Of a stretch of 50,337 nucleotides of DNA, positions 16,427-25,415 are shown one piece after another; position 1 is the stretch's first letter; every line of letters begins with the position of its first letter. Below the pieces are notes generated by a model that saw nothing but the letters and a program-made list of their open reading frames with translations, did no database searches and was not told the DNA's origin. Source of the DNA: JAUIIK01 sp963745675 (GTDB lineage Bacteria; Chloroflexota; Chloroflexia; Thermomicrobiales; CFX8). The stretch is taken from assembly GCA_963745675.1 (NCBI GenBank), contig CAVUYM010000006.1:1-50337 (forward strand), read 5' to 3'. The position numbers and the translations under genes were made by a program.

Positions 16427-17795
16427 CTAGCGTTCGGACATGACCGCGCCGCCGAACTGAGCGCTGAAGCGTTTCCAGAAATCCTCAGCCTGTAGTTGCC
16501 CCTCCCGGATCACCTCAGCGGTATCGACTGTCTGAACTTCGCCGTTTGCAACTAATTGCTTGCCGGCGACGAAGACCATCTCGACATCTGCTCCAATAGC
16601 GTTGTGGGCGAAGTTGGCGACCGGGTTGAAGACTGGCGTCAGGTGCGGCTTGCGGAAGTCGACGACGGTGATGTCGGCTTGTTTGCCTGCTTCCAGCGAG
16701 CCGATCTTGTCCTCCAGGCCAACTGCACGCGCGCCGTTGATCGTCAACCAGGCGACGACGTCGTGCGATGACGGCAGCGTGCCGATGTCTTCGCGGACGC
16801 GGTTGGCGTACATCGCGTGCCGGGCGACGTCGACCATATCCTCACTCATGTTGTCCGAGCCGAGAGCGATGTTCGCCCCTGCTGCTTCCAGCCCCATGAT
16901 CGGCGCTGCTTTGCCGCGCTTGCCGTTGATGACGGCACAGTGGGCGACCGTCGTGCCCGAGCGTCCGATCATCTCGATTTCATGCGGCAGGATGTGCACG
17001 CAGTGGGCCGCAATTGCTCGCCGTCCCAGAAAGCCGGTGTCGTCCAGCAGTTCTGCCGGCCGCATCCCGTGTAGCAATTCGACTTGCGACACCTCTTTCG
17101 GCGTTTGCGCCAGATGGATGTGGCGGCCGAGATTGCGGGCGTCGCTGATCTCGACCAGGCGTTCGAGCAAGTCCCGGCTGCAAGTGTCAGGGGCATGGGC
17201 GCTTACCTGGCAGGTGATGCGTCCGTCTGCGGCGCCATGCCAGCGTTCGATTTGGTCCAGCGAGCGTTGTAAGTTGCCGCTCTGCCTGCTCCTCGGAGAA
17301 GCGGTACTCGCCGCGCCGGATGGCGGTCATGTCGGCGTCGTTGACGATCTCGGAGATGACGCCACGCATGCCGAGCTGTTCGATGGCTGGGGCTACATCG
17401 GTCGAGCCCTCGTAGTTTTCGGTGATCGTCGTCGTCCCGAAACGCAGCGCTTCGACGCAACCGAGCAAGCCCATCGCGTAACGATCTTCAGGCGTCAGGA
17501 GCGCTTTCATCGGGTACATCTGGCCGTAGAGGGAGTGCGGACCGAGATCCTCAGCCAGACCGCGCAGCATCGTCAGCACCGTGTGCGTATGAACGTTGAC
17601 GAAGCCCGGAAATGCAACCCGACCGGGTGCGCTGATTACCGTCGCCACCGGATGTGCCGCATGGACGTCATCTGCCGGTCCAACGGCAAGTATCGCGCCG
17701 GTTTCATCCCAGGCGATAGCGCCATCGTGATGAACTGTCCGCTCCGGATTGACGGTGACGACGGTAACCTGGTCGAGAATGTGGACGGATGGCAC
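16427..17795 (-). CDS. Amidohydrolase, second SAH/guanine-deaminase-type member
   Basis: Two frames join into one protein of about 455 residues. The N-terminal frame carries the first metal motif FVNVHTHTV (HTH at residues 69-71) and ALRFGTTTITENY. The C-terminal frame carries CQVSAHAPDTCS, IHLAQTPKEV, AIAAHCVHI, LGSDNMSEDMVD and SLEAGKQADITVVDF. The break is near 17,265 and is a small indel. It resembles S-adenosylhomocysteine/5-methylthioadenosine deaminases and triazine hydrolases and should be cytoplasmic. The first gene of a minus-strand run, it is followed at 28 bases by DUF1697. Confidence 0.75.
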
Positions 17796-17912
17796 GGCGA
17801 CAGCCTCTCTGTATCGTGGTTGACAGCGAATAGGGTAGTTTCTACTGCATGATCATCGTATCCGATTCAAATGCGATCGGAACCGACTAAGCGCGGATGT
17901 GGGTGAGTGACC

Positions 17913-18497
17913 ATGGGCCGAATGTTCATTTTTATGGCGGTTCTGGCAATCGCCTATCTGATCGTACGCGACATAGTCGACCTGTACCGAGCGCGAAAAC
18001 AGGGTGTTGGTGATGATCCAGTAGCGAACTCTCAGTTCCGCTACTTCACGCCGGAATCAGAGACACCGGGGATGGATGTCGTGAAACTCGCCGTGGCCTA
18101 CGTCGTTGATCTCGTGCCATTCGCGCTGGTATTGCTCATCATCCACACAGCGATCGTGCCGCTCAATCGGATCGGCACTGCATCAATTGAAGCTGGCCCC
18201 GAGGGGCTGAATGCGTTCGTCGATGCGACGCTGGTGCTCATCTCGATCGTTGTGGGCTTCATGTGCGTCCGTGCGCTGCATGTGTTGCTCGTTGCGAAGA
18301 CACAGCGCTCGCTCGGTTGGTTTCTGACCGGGTATCGGGTCGCCGATGGCGATGACGAGATACCGGGGATCTGGAATTACATCGCTCGCTCGATTGACAA
18401 CGATCCGCTCAAGGAGTGGGGCACTTCCTACGGAACCCGTCGCAGATCAACTCGCATCCGCTACATCGCGAAAGAATCCAGATTGATCAAGGCATAG
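17913..18497 (+). CDS. Membrane protein with RDD-like arrangement
   Basis: The 194-residue protein has one N-terminal helix (FIFMAVLAIAYLIV) and three more hydrophobic segments at about residues 52-80, 90-118 and in the middle of ALHVLLV. A basic C-terminal tail (TRRRSTRIRYIAKES) follows. A KTQRSLGWFLTGYRV segment recalls the RDD family motif, in which a charged residue precedes a GxxxxGxRV turn, but the defining RDD signature is not complete. The start could be the GTG at 17,907 or the ATG at 17,913; neither has a strong ribosome site. A good terminator hairpin follows. Confidence 0.6.
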   Translation: MGRMFIFMAVLAIAYLIVRDIVDLYRARKQGVGDDPVANSQFRYFTPESETPGMDVVKLAVAYVVDLVPFALVLLIIHTAIVPLNRIGTASIEAGPEGLNAFVDATLVLISIVVGFMCVRALHVLLVAKTQRSLGWFLTGYRVADGDDEIPGIWNYIARSIDNDPLKEWGTSYGTRRRSTRIRYIAKESRLIKA

Positions 18498-18530
18498 CTA
18501 TGAAAAGTCCGGTCAGACCGGGGAGAAAGC

Positions 18531-18560
18531 AGAAAGCGCGGCTGTTTGGCCGCGCTTTCT
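18531..18560. terminator. Rho-independent terminator, bidirectional
   Basis: AGAAAGCGCGGC and GCCGCGCTTTCT pair perfectly over 12 bp around a short TGTTTG loop. The arm ends are A-rich on one side and T-rich on the other. It lies between the + strand membrane gene and the minus-strand DJ-1/PfpI gene, which converge, and fits termination of both. Confidence 0.75.
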
Positions 18561-18588
18561 AGATTGCAATGGAGTTATCGAGGTCGGG

Positions 18589-19122
18589 TCATGCGACGGC
18601 GGCGGTGGCCAGAGCTTCGGCGATTGCCTGGTTGAAGACCGGGAGATCGCCGGGAACTCGCGACGTAATGAGATTGTCGTCGACAACGAGTGCCTGGTCG
18701 ACGTAGTTCGCCCCGGCGTTGATCACGTCATCGCGGATCTTGTTCACGCAGGTGACGGTTCTGCCGCGGATCACTTCGGCCGAGATCAGGAGCTGCGCGC
18801 CGTGGCAGATCGCCGCGACCGGTTTGCCGCTCTGGACGAAATCGCGTGTGAACTGAACGGCTGGCTCGTGGATGCGTAGATTCTCCGGCGAACCGCCGCC
18901 GGGGATGATCAGCGCGTTGTATTGACCAGTTGTAACCTCTCCGAAGGTCTGTGTTGCTTCGAGCACCGCGCCCTTCTTACCGGCGATCTCGCCGGTTTCC
19001 AGACCGATGATCGTGACCTGTGCACCGCGTTCTTCGAGATACTGTTTCGGGTCGACCGCTTCGGAATCCTCAAAGTTCGTTGCGAGCACCATTGCGATTT
19101 TCGCGCCGGATAGCTGTGGCAT
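18589..19122 (-). CDS. DJ-1/PfpI family protein (class I glutamine amidotransferase-like)
   Basis: The 177-residue protein has the PfpI pattern: IAMVLATNFEDSE with E18, ALIIPGGGSPENLR, and the nucleophile elbow AAICHGAQLL with C106 and H107, followed by VTCVNKIRDDVINAGA. Members act as glyoxalase III, protein deglycase or stress peptidase-like enzymes in the cytoplasm; which of these cannot be told here. It stands alone on the minus strand, 72 bases from the aquaporin gene upstream. The length matches the family. Confidence 0.85.
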   Translation of the reverse strand: MPQLSGAKIAMVLATNFEDSEAVDPKQYLEERGAQVTIIGLETGEIAGKKGAVLEATQTFGEVTTGQYNALIIPGGGSPENLRIHEPAVQFTRDFVQSGKPVAAICHGAQLLISAEVIRGRTVTCVNKIRDDVINAGANYVDQALVVDDNLITSRVPGDLPVFNQAIAEALATAAVA

Positions 19123-19194
19123 GTTGATTGGTTTCCCTCCTACAAGCGAGTGTGCGGATTCAATTGTGCATGATCCGACGGCATTCCCCCACCT

Positions 19195-19956
19195 CTAGCG
19201 TCTTCGCCGGCGACGACGGGGTTGCGGTTGCTCTCGATCTGGAAGCTGTGCGCCCTCTCCATCGTGCGGAGCGGCACCGGGCACTTCGTCGTCAAGCAGC
19301 ACCCAGTTGTAGACAATCGCGGCAAGCGCTGCGCCGGCAATCGGTCCGATGTACCAGATCCAGGCATCGGTCCACATATTCTGGACGAGCGCCGGGCCAA
19401 AGTGCCGGGCCGGGTTCATCGCCGCACCGGTGACGGCACCCATCGCAAAGATGTCCGCGGTTATCGTCAAGCCGATAGCGAGTCCAGCGATCGACTTATC
19501 GCTGCGCTGATCGACCGCTGCACCGTAGATGACGTACATGAGGAAGAAGGTCAATATGACTTCGGCGAAGAGCGCTGCGGAAGGCTCGAATGCGCCACCA
19601 ACTTGCGGCACGCCGAACCCGACGGCATTTCGAAGAGCTTCCGGAAAGATTGCTTTCAACGCCAGTGCCGCGGCCACCGCGCCGGCAAGCTCCGCGATGA
19701 TGTAGACCACTGTCTGCTGTAGTGTCAGCTTGCGTCCGATCGCCAGGCCGATGGTGACGGCCGGGTTGTATGAGCCGCCAGAGATGTGGCCGGCGGCGGT
19801 AATCATCAAACCGATTGCCAGGCCGTGTGCCAGACCGATAGCGACGAGATTGTCGCCTCCGGTCATGATGATCGAGCCCGCGCCAAGAAACACAAGCGCA
19901 AACGGTCCTATGAATTCTGCTACTGCCTGTTGCAGCAGGACCCTGTTGTTTTCCAC
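19195..19956 (-). CDS. Aquaporin / MIP-family channel
   Basis: The 253-residue protein has six membrane helices and the two hallmark half-helices: GGSYNPAVT with NPA at 64-66, and GAAMNPARHFGP with NPA at 181-183 and the selectivity arginine at 184. His44 in LAHGLAIG and the lack of extra glycerol-facilitator insertions favour a water (AqpZ-like) rather than glycerol channel, but this is not certain. The C-terminus is an unusual basic tail that ends in a run of arginines (QPQPRRRRRR). The start at 19,956 gives the expected short N-terminus. Confidence 0.85.
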   Translation of the reverse strand: MENNRVLLQQAVAEFIGPFALVFLGAGSIIMTGGDNLVAIGLAHGLAIGLMITAAGHISGGSYNPAVTIGLAIGRKLTLQQTVVYIIAELAGAVAAALALKAIFPEALRNAVGFGVPQVGGAFEPSAALFAEVILTFFLMYVIYGAAVDQRSDKSIAGLAIGLTITADIFAMGAVTGAAMNPARHFGPALVQNMWTDAWIWYIGPIAGAALAAIVYNWVLLDDEVPGAAPHDGEGAQLPDREQPQPRRRRRRR

Positions 19957-20040
19957 CGCTTACTGAACCCCTTCCCCAAATTCGATTCGTCCACTATCCG
20001 TGGCAGTTTAGTTTCCACCCCTGACTGCCGCAACCAGATT

Positions 20041-20511
20041 TCAGAGCTCGCGTGGGCCCGTCCGGTAGCGTTCGGGCACTTCGTCCGGCTTGTAGACCTG
20101 CATGAATTCGATCTCCATACCCGGTACGGATTCGCCTTGCAGGAAGCAGATCCAGCCTTCGCTGTGCTCGTGGATGCCGGTGATCTTGCACGAAGAACAC
20201 TCCTTCAGTTCAGCTCCGGCGGCGAGCGCCTGCTCGACCGACTCGTGATATTCGGCAACCGAGAGGCAGACGTGATGGAGCCCCTCGCCGTGGCTGTCGA
20301 TGAATTGGGCGAAGCGATGATCGGGCTCGTACGACTGGCAAAGCTGGATCTGGACGTCGCCAAAGTCGAAGTGGGCCTCGCGCGAACCGCCCTTGATGAG
20401 ATCCATCGGTTCGATTTCATCAGACACGCCGAGAAAGCGCTGGTATTGCTTCAGCGCTTCGTCCACGTTACTGACCGCGATTGCCATGTGTTTTATCCCG
20501 AGTATCTCCAT
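20041..20511 (-). CDS. VOC-family protein, methylmalonyl-CoA epimerase-like
   Basis: The 156-residue protein has two betaalphabetabetabeta modules. The metal ligands expected for this fold are seen in IKHMAIAV (H8), GLHHVCL (about residues 77-83) and GMEIEF (about 131-136), matching methylmalonyl-CoA epimerase and glyoxalase relatives. In the epimerase, the enzyme interconverts R- and S-methylmalonyl-CoA. That would connect with the acyl-CoA/ETF genes at 26.8-32.8 kb, but no mutase genes are in the window. The central segment has three cysteines (KECSSC), unusual for the epimerase. Alternatives are glyoxalase I or dioxygenase-like VOC proteins. Confidence 0.65.
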   Translation of the reverse strand: MEILGIKHMAIAVSNVDEALKQYQRFLGVSDEIEPMDLIKGGSREAHFDFGDVQIQLCQSYEPDHRFAQFIDSHGEGLHHVCLSVAEYHESVEQALAAGAELKECSSCKITGIHEHSEGWICFLQGESVPGMEIEFMQVYKPDEVPERYRTGPREL

Positions 20512-20556
20512 CGAAATCCTCCAATGCGTATTCGTTGCCGAATCAATTGAAATAGC

Positions 20557-21276
20557 TTAGCCCGATTCCGGTTGGTGGCTAAGTGGTTCTGCCGCAGACA
20601 AGATTACAGGGGCGACTATGCCGCCGAGAAACTGGGAAATCCTCTCTGTAAGATCGGACAGCGCGCTCTCGACTGTCGCACGTCCGTCCGCGTGAACCGC
20701 TTCAGTTGTGATCAAGATATTGGTCGTCGACGGTTGGATCGCGCCCTTGCCAGTCTGACGCCAGTTCCAGCGGCGCGAGAGTACCTCTGGCGTCTCATCG
20801 GCATAGATCGCTTCACCGCTGGGAATTGGTTGAAGCTCGGACGAACCGATAGTTCGGTGAACTTCGTCACCCGTTGCGAGCCGAACGATGCAATCGCCTT
20901 CGACAAGGCGCAGATCGAAAGGCGCGACCGGGATCGCATGGTCGAGCGAGACCGCATTGCAGAGGTCGACCAGTGGAGAGATGTTCGGCATCGCCGCGCC
21001 AGATACGGCACGCCGGATCAGGCTCTCAGCGGCGCAAGGGTAGCGGTTGGGAGTCAGTCCGAGACGCGAATAGATTTCACGCCAGGCGGCGATAGCCGGA
21101 TCTCTGGCAATGTCAGCGTTAGCAGGGAACCGTTCTATGGCGTCTATGCGAGCTTGTTCGAGCAATGCTTCGATCTCAAGCGAGCGCTTCGTATTATCGA
21201 TTCCCTGGCACCAGATAACTCCGGCTACAAGCGTCGGCGCGATCTCCAAAATTTCACGGTCGTAGCTGAATTGCAC
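20557..21276 (-). CDS. B3/4 (phenylalanyl-tRNA synthetase beta-like) domain protein
   Basis: The 239-residue protein shows the B3/B4 pattern: an early GVIWCQGIDN, then IAAWREIYSRLGLTPNRYPCAAESLIRR, NISPLVDLCNAVSLDHAIPV, and the later binding-groove strand. Stand-alone B3/4 proteins are thought to edit or bind mischarged tRNA or amino-acyl compounds. The start is set at the GTG at 21,276 because GGGAGGTACGG lies just upstream; the frame is open a little further. It is divergent from the thiamin operon, and its promoter region overlaps the zone before the TPP riboswitch. Confidence 0.75.
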   Translation of the reverse strand: MQFSYDREILEIAPTLVAGVIWCQGIDNTKRSLEIEALLEQARIDAIERFPANADIARDPAIAAWREIYSRLGLTPNRYPCAAESLIRRAVSGAAMPNISPLVDLCNAVSLDHAIPVAPFDLRLVEGDCIVRLATGDEVHRTIGSSELQPIPSGEAIYADETPEVLSRRWNWRQTGKGAIQPSTTNILITTEAVHADGRATVESALSDLTERISQFLGGIVAPVILSAAEPLSHQPESG

Positions 21277-21347
21277 CCGTACCTCCCAACTGGTCAGCAC
21301 TGATAAACTGCGATCATTGGTAGACTAGCAAGATAACTAAATGACGG

Positions 21348-21437
21348 ATGCCAGGGGAGCGCATGGGCGCTGAGATTGCCGGATGTTCCGGCTAACCCTC
21401 CGAACCTGATCTGGGTTGTACCAGCGTAGGGACGGCA
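21348..21437 (+). promoter_or_regulatory. TPP (thi-box) riboswitch
   Basis: The leader has the conserved thi-box words in order: GGGCGCTGAGAT (about 21,365-21,376), ACCCTCCGAACCTGATCTGG (about 21,395-21,414), and CCAGCGTAGGGA (about 21,421-21,432). Short outer-stem words TGCC and GGCA flank the core. Binding thiamin pyrophosphate would repress the thi genes downstream. The distance of about 130 bases to the thiD ATG leaves room for an expression platform. Confidence 0.95.
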
Positions 21438-21566
21438 CCAAATTGCGATTCTCCTGAGCACCGTCGACTATCGAAGTCGGCGGTTTTGTCATTTCAATGA
21501 TCTGGTTCTTCGCAGCGAACTTCCGCGTTTTGCGGGGCGATCGACGAGCCAACGTGAGGAGAAGTG

Positions 21567-22397
21567 ATGGAGACATCCCAGTTCGCCTGGCCGGCCGCGC
21601 TGACGATAGCCGGGTCCGACTCCGGCGGCGGGGCAGGGATTCAGGCCGATCTCAAGACGTTCGCCGCCCTCGGTGCCTTCGGCACATCGGCGATCACGGC
21701 GATAACTGCCCAGAACACGCGCGAGGTTCGCGAGGCGCTGCATCTGCCGCCTGCCCTCGTCGCCAATCAGATCCGGGCGGTAATGGATGATATGGCTCCG
21801 GTGGCTGCCAAGACGGGGATGCTAGCGAATGAAGCGATCATTCAGGCAGTCGTCGAAGCGATCCGCGAATATCCAGATCTTCAGCTCGTCGTCGACCCGG
21901 TTGCGTTCACGTCGACGGGTTACCCGCTACTTGAAGCCAGCGCGATGGGGACCTTGCGATCTGAATTGATCCCGTTGGCGACCGTCATCACTCCAAATCT
22001 CAGAGAAGCAACGGCTCTCTCCGGCGTCGAGATATCTGGCGACGATGACATGCGACGTTCAGCCGACGTCATGTTGGAGCAGGGCGCAAAGGCGGTATTC
22101 GTCAAAGGCGGCCACCGCACGGACAGTGCCGATGATCTTTTCGTGGATGGTCGAAACCGAGTTCTGGCTACGCGCCGAACACATCGACACCTATCACACG
22201 CACGGAACAGGCTGTAGCCTCAGCGCCGCCATCGCTGCTGGACTGGCGCGTGGCCTGTCGCTTCGCGAAGCGATCGAGCGCGGCAAAGCTATTCGTCAAT
22301 GCGCGGGCTGCAGCATGGCTATGCCGTCGGCGGCGGCCGCTCGCCGATCAATCACTTCCACGCCTATCAGGAATTCGTAGAGAGGATGTACCAATGA
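21567..22397 (+). CDS. thiD: Hydroxymethylpyrimidine (phosphate) kinase, frameshifted three times as read
   Basis: ThiD phosphorylates HMP and HMP-P to the pyrophosphate that ThiE uses. The N-terminus has AGSDSGGGAGIQADLKTF (about residues 15-32) and later VDPVAFTSTGYPLL. The C-terminal kinase site DTYHTHGTGCSLSAAIA is present but in another frame. Three single-base insertions, at about 22,160 (A), 22,290 (T) and 22,305 (G), return the frame to the start, so AYQEFVERM completes the protein. The rebuilt length is about 275 residues, normal for ThiD. Its TGA overlaps the thiG ATG. The ATG at 21,567 follows GAGGAG. These indels look like sequencing errors because the operon is otherwise intact. 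Confidence 0.85.
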
Positions 22398-23197
22398 CAA
22401 TCTCAGATCGTCGGGAATCCAAGACGGATAGCCCGCTCATGATTGCAGGTCGGGAGTTCTCCTCCCGTCTGATCATGGGTACTGGCAAGTGGCGCTCGTC
22501 CGTCGAGATGAATGGTGCGCTCGAAGCCGGTGGCGCTCAAATGATCACCGTCGCGCTCCGGCGCATCGACTTCGATGACCCGGCCAGTCGCAGCGTGCTC
22601 GAAGATGTCGACTGGGAGAAATATCAGATCCTGCCGAACACCGCTGGTTGCGCGACGGCCGAGGAGGCGGTGCGGATCGCGCGTTTGGCGCGTTCGATGG
22701 GGCTTTCCGATTGGGTCAAACTCGAGGTGATCCCGGATCCGAAGTATCTCTTCCCCGATCCTGTCGGCACGCTGGAAGCTGCCGAGATACTCGTCGCCGA
22801 TGGCTTCACCGTCCTGCCGTACATCATGGACGACCCTGTGCTGGCGAAGCGTCTGGAGGAGGTCGGTTGCGCGACGGTCATGCCGCTAGCCGCACCTATC
22901 GGTTCAGGACAGGGCCTGACGCACTTCGACCGCATTCAGATGATCGTCGAGCAATCGTCGGTGCCGGTCGTCGTCGACGCCGGGATAGGCGCGCCTAGCG
23001 ATGCAGCGCTGGCGATGGAGATTGGCGCGGACGCTTGTCTGATAAACACCGCCATCGCTCAGGCTGGTGATCCAGTGCGGATGGCCCGGGCGATGCGGGC
23101 CGGTATCGAAGCCGGACGCGATGCCTATCTTGCCGGGCGCATCGAGAAGCGCGCGCAGGCAAGCCCGAGTAGTCCAACAACAGGCATCAGCCGGTGA
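22394..23197 (+). CDS. thiG: Thiazole synthase
   Basis: ThiG builds the thiazole phosphate ring from deoxyxylulose phosphate, dehydroglycine and ThiS thiocarboxylate. The 267-residue barrel shows SSRLIMGTGKW, ITVALRRIDF, NTAGCATAEEAVR and the catalytic-lysine strand WVKLEVIPD (K109). Also present are LPYIMDDPVLAKRLE, CATVMPLAAPIGSGQGL and VVVDAGIGAPSDAALAMEIG, all diagnostic. The start overlaps the thiD stop (ATGA), and the end overlaps the thiE GTG. The enzyme that makes dehydroglycine (ThiO or ThiH) and the ThiF adenylyltransferase are not in this window. Confidence 0.95.
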   Translation: MTISDRRESKTDSPLMIAGREFSSRLIMGTGKWRSSVEMNGALEAGGAQMITVALRRIDFDDPASRSVLEDVDWEKYQILPNTAGCATAEEAVRIARLARSMGLSDWVKLEVIPDPKYLFPDPVGTLEAAEILVADGFTVLPYIMDDPVLAKRLEEVGCATVMPLAAPIGSGQGLTHFDRIQMIVEQSSVPVVVDAGIGAPSDAALAMEIGADACLINTAIAQAGDPVRMARAMRAGIEAGRDAYLAGRIEKRAQASPSSPTTGISR

Positions 23198-23838
23198 TCG
23201 TGGACGGCCAGCGTTCGCTCAGCGAGCGCCTGCTTTGCTATCTCGTGACCGATGCACGGGTTGAATCGCTGGATCGTCTGGAGGCGATTGTCAGCGCCGC
23301 CGTCGAAGGCGGAATGACAGCGGTCCAGTTGCGGGCCAAGGGCTGGACCGATCGGATGGCATTGGATGCCGCACGGCGCTTGAGCGTACTGTGCGACCAG
23401 CGGGGTGTCATGTTCCTCGTCAACGATCGGGTCGATATCGCGCTCGCCAGCAAGGCGGATGGTGTCCATCTGGGTGTCGACGATCTTCCGGTGCGTGTTG
23501 CGCGTGCTCTGCTCGGCAGCGACGCCATCATTGGATATTCTCCTGAGAGCAGTACTGACCAACGTCGAGCTCTTGAAGACGGCGCGAGCTATCTCGGGGT
23601 CGGGCCGGTCTTTGGAACGATGACAAAGGCGGATGCTGGTCCGGCGCTGGGATTGCCGGCATTTCGCCAGACTATCGAGCGTGTCGATATTCCATGTATC
23701 GGGATTGGAGGTATAGACTACGCGAATGCACGAAGTGTGATCGAAGCTGGCGCCGCCGGCGTGGCTGTGGTCAGTTCTGTCTTTTATGCGAACGACCCAG
23801 CGGCCGCGGCTCGTGAATTGGTTGAGGCACTCACATGA
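23194..23838 (+). CDS. thiE: Thiamine-phosphate synthase
   Basis: ThiE joins HMP-pyrophosphate and thiazole phosphate. The 214-residue protein has YLVTDAR, GMTAVQLRAKG, FLVNDRVDIALASKADGVHLG, IIGYSPES (the family IIGVS loop), GASYLGVGPVFGTMTK and CIGIGGIDYANAR in the normal order, with the phosphate- and pyrophosphate-binding residues in place. It starts with a GTG overlapping the thiG stop. The next gene is a divergent paralogue, so the operon contains two members of this family. Confidence 0.9.
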   Translation: MIVDGQRSLSERLLCYLVTDARVESLDRLEAIVSAAVEGGMTAVQLRAKGWTDRMALDAARRLSVLCDQRGVMFLVNDRVDIALASKADGVHLGVDDLPVRVARALLGSDAIIGYSPESSTDQRRALEDGASYLGVGPVFGTMTKADAGPALGLPAFRQTIERVDIPCIGIGGIDYANARSVIEAGAAGVAVVSSVFYANDPAAAARELVEALT

Positions 23839-24473
23839 CGCAACTGCCCCGACTCCACCTGGTTGGCCCGCTTGGTGTCGTGAAGCCAGTCGAATTTCTC
23901 GGCATTGCGACACGTGCCGCGGCCGGCGGTTGCGGGGTGGTGCACCTCAGAATGCGTGATCTCTCTGGTGGCGATGCGCTGCGAATGGCACGCTCGTTAC
24001 GGCGTGAACTTGCCGGATTTTCGGGGACAAAGTTGATCGTGAACGATCGCATCGATGTCGCTCTGCTGGCAATGGCCGATGGCGTTCAACTCGGCGAACG
24101 CGGCTTCGAGGTCGAAGACGCCCGGCATCTCCTCAACGACCGCTTTCTCGTTGGACGCTCCGTTCATGGTGTTGAAGGCGCAAAGCGTGCGGCCGAGCAG
24201 GGCGCATCCTACCTGATCGCAGGACACATCTTCGAAACTGCGAGCAAAGAGGGAGAAGAAGGCCGGGGACTCGATTGGCTCGCGGAGGTAGTTGCGTCTG
24301 TCGAGATACCGGTCATTGCCATCGGTGGCATGACCGTCGAGAGAATACCGCAGGTGCTTGCTGCCGGAGCGCACGGTGTTGCGTTCGGGCGCGAATTACT
24401 GAAATCGGATGATCCGTATACGACTGCTGTTCGGGCGGTACGGATCCTCGAACAGGAAACGAACAACGAATGA
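23835..24473 (+). CDS. TenI-like thiamine-phosphate-synthase paralogue
   Basis: The 212-residue protein has the ThiE/TenI barrel: HLVGPLGVV at the start instead of YLVTD, VVHLRMRDL, LIVNDRIDVALLAMADGVQLG, LVGRSVHGVEGAKRAAEQGA and VIAIGGMTVERIPQVLAAG. Loss of several pyrophosphate-binding positions and the Gly/Arg changes suggest TenI, the thiazole tautomerase that aromatises the ThiG product, rather than a second synthase. It is translationally coupled by overlap to thiE before it and thiS after it. The tautomerase histidine could not be placed with certainty. Confidence 0.75.
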   Translation: MTQLPRLHLVGPLGVVKPVEFLGIATRAAAGGCGVVHLRMRDLSGGDALRMARSLRRELAGFSGTKLIVNDRIDVALLAMADGVQLGERGFEVEDARHLLNDRFLVGRSVHGVEGAKRAAEQGASYLIAGHIFETASKEGEEGRGLDWLAEVVASVEIPVIAIGGMTVERIPQVLAAGAHGVAFGRELLKSDDPYTTAVRAVRILEQETNNE

Positions 24474-24691
24474 CACCATCGACGACAACCTACAACGTCA
24501 CACTCAATGGAAAAGCATTGGAGATCAAGGAAGGCACGACGATCGGGTCGCTGCTTGACGAGCGTGAGGTCGAACGACGTATGGTCGCTGTCGAACTTAA
24601 TGGCGAGATCATTCCTCGTTACGAGTTCGACAACACGCCGATCGGCCCAGACGACAATCTCGAGCTCTTGCAGATGGTCGGGGGTGGATAG
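24470..24691 (+). CDS. thiS: Sulfur carrier protein ThiS
   Basis: The 73-residue protein is a ubiquitin-like fold with LNGKALEIKEGTTIGSLLD at the start and ends in MVGGG. The terminal Gly-Gly is the part that is adenylated and thiocarboxylated, here with one extra glycine before it. The length is typical. It overlaps the end of the tenI-like gene by four bases and precedes tenA by two bases. It donates sulfur to ThiG. Confidence 0.9.
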   Translation: MTPSTTTYNVTLNGKALEIKEGTTIGSLLDEREVERRMVAVELNGEIIPRYEFDNTPIGPDDNLELLQMVGGG

Positions 24692-24693
24692 CA

Positions 24694-25386
24694 TTGAGGG
24701 CGGAAAACGCTCGACCGATATTCGACCTTTTGCGGGAGGAGACTGCCCAACTTCACCGTAACACTCTGGACCATCCGGTGGTCACTGGTATCGGTGACGG
24801 TAGTCTGGATGACGAATGCTTTCGCTACTATCTGGAACAGGATTACCAGTTTCTGCTGCGCTTTGTGCGTGTTCTCGCCATTGCCGCGTCTAGCGCACCC
24901 GACCTCAGCTCCATGGCTCAACTGAGCAGGTTGGTCACATCCACAGTTGACGTTGAAATCGACGCCTTGCAAGCGCTCTATGCGCGCTTTGGAGGCGATC
25001 CGCAACGATTGACCGGGATCGAGCCAGCACCCGGTTGCGAAGCCTATTGCAATCATCTGCTAGCTTCGGTCCATCAGGGTGACTTGCTGATAGGCTTCGC
25101 CGCCATTCTGCCTTGCCACTGGGGTTATCACGACATCGGTCTGAATCTGCTGGGCGGGGGTCTGCCCAGCGATGAGCGCTACGCAGCCTGGATTCGGGAA
25201 TACGCGTCGGACGAATATGGTGAACTCGTGCACTGGGCTATCCAGCGATTCAATGAACTCGGATGCGACGCCGGTGCGTCGCAGTTCGACGCTGCCAGGC
25301 GCGCTTTCCTGCTGAGCAGCCGCTACGAACTAGGATTCTGGGAGATGGCCTGGAAGCGCGAATGTTGGCCCTCATTGGTCATTTGA
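24694..25386 (+). CDS. tenA: TenA-family aminopyrimidine aminohydrolase / thiaminase II
   Basis: TenA hydrolyses aminopyrimidine from degraded thiamin so it can be salvaged. The 230-residue helical protein has FRYYLEQDYQFLLRF (with an acidic residue near 50) and FAAILPCHWGYHDIG with the catalytic cysteine at about 141, and ends with EMAWKRECWP. It starts with TTG at 24,694, two bases after thiS, so coupling is probable. It is the last gene of the riboswitch-controlled unit, giving both synthesis and salvage. Confidence 0.85.
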   Translation: MRAENARPIFDLLREETAQLHRNTLDHPVVTGIGDGSLDDECFRYYLEQDYQFLLRFVRVLAIAASSAPDLSSMAQLSRLVTSTVDVEIDALQALYARFGGDPQRLTGIEPAPGCEAYCNHLLASVHQGDLLIGFAAILPCHWGYHDIGLNLLGGGLPSDERYAAWIREYASDEYGELVHWAIQRFNELGCDAGASQFDAARRAFLLSSRYELGFWEMAWKRECWPSLVI

Positions 25387-25415
25387 GCGAGGATCGATAC
25401 CGACCTTAATTCATT

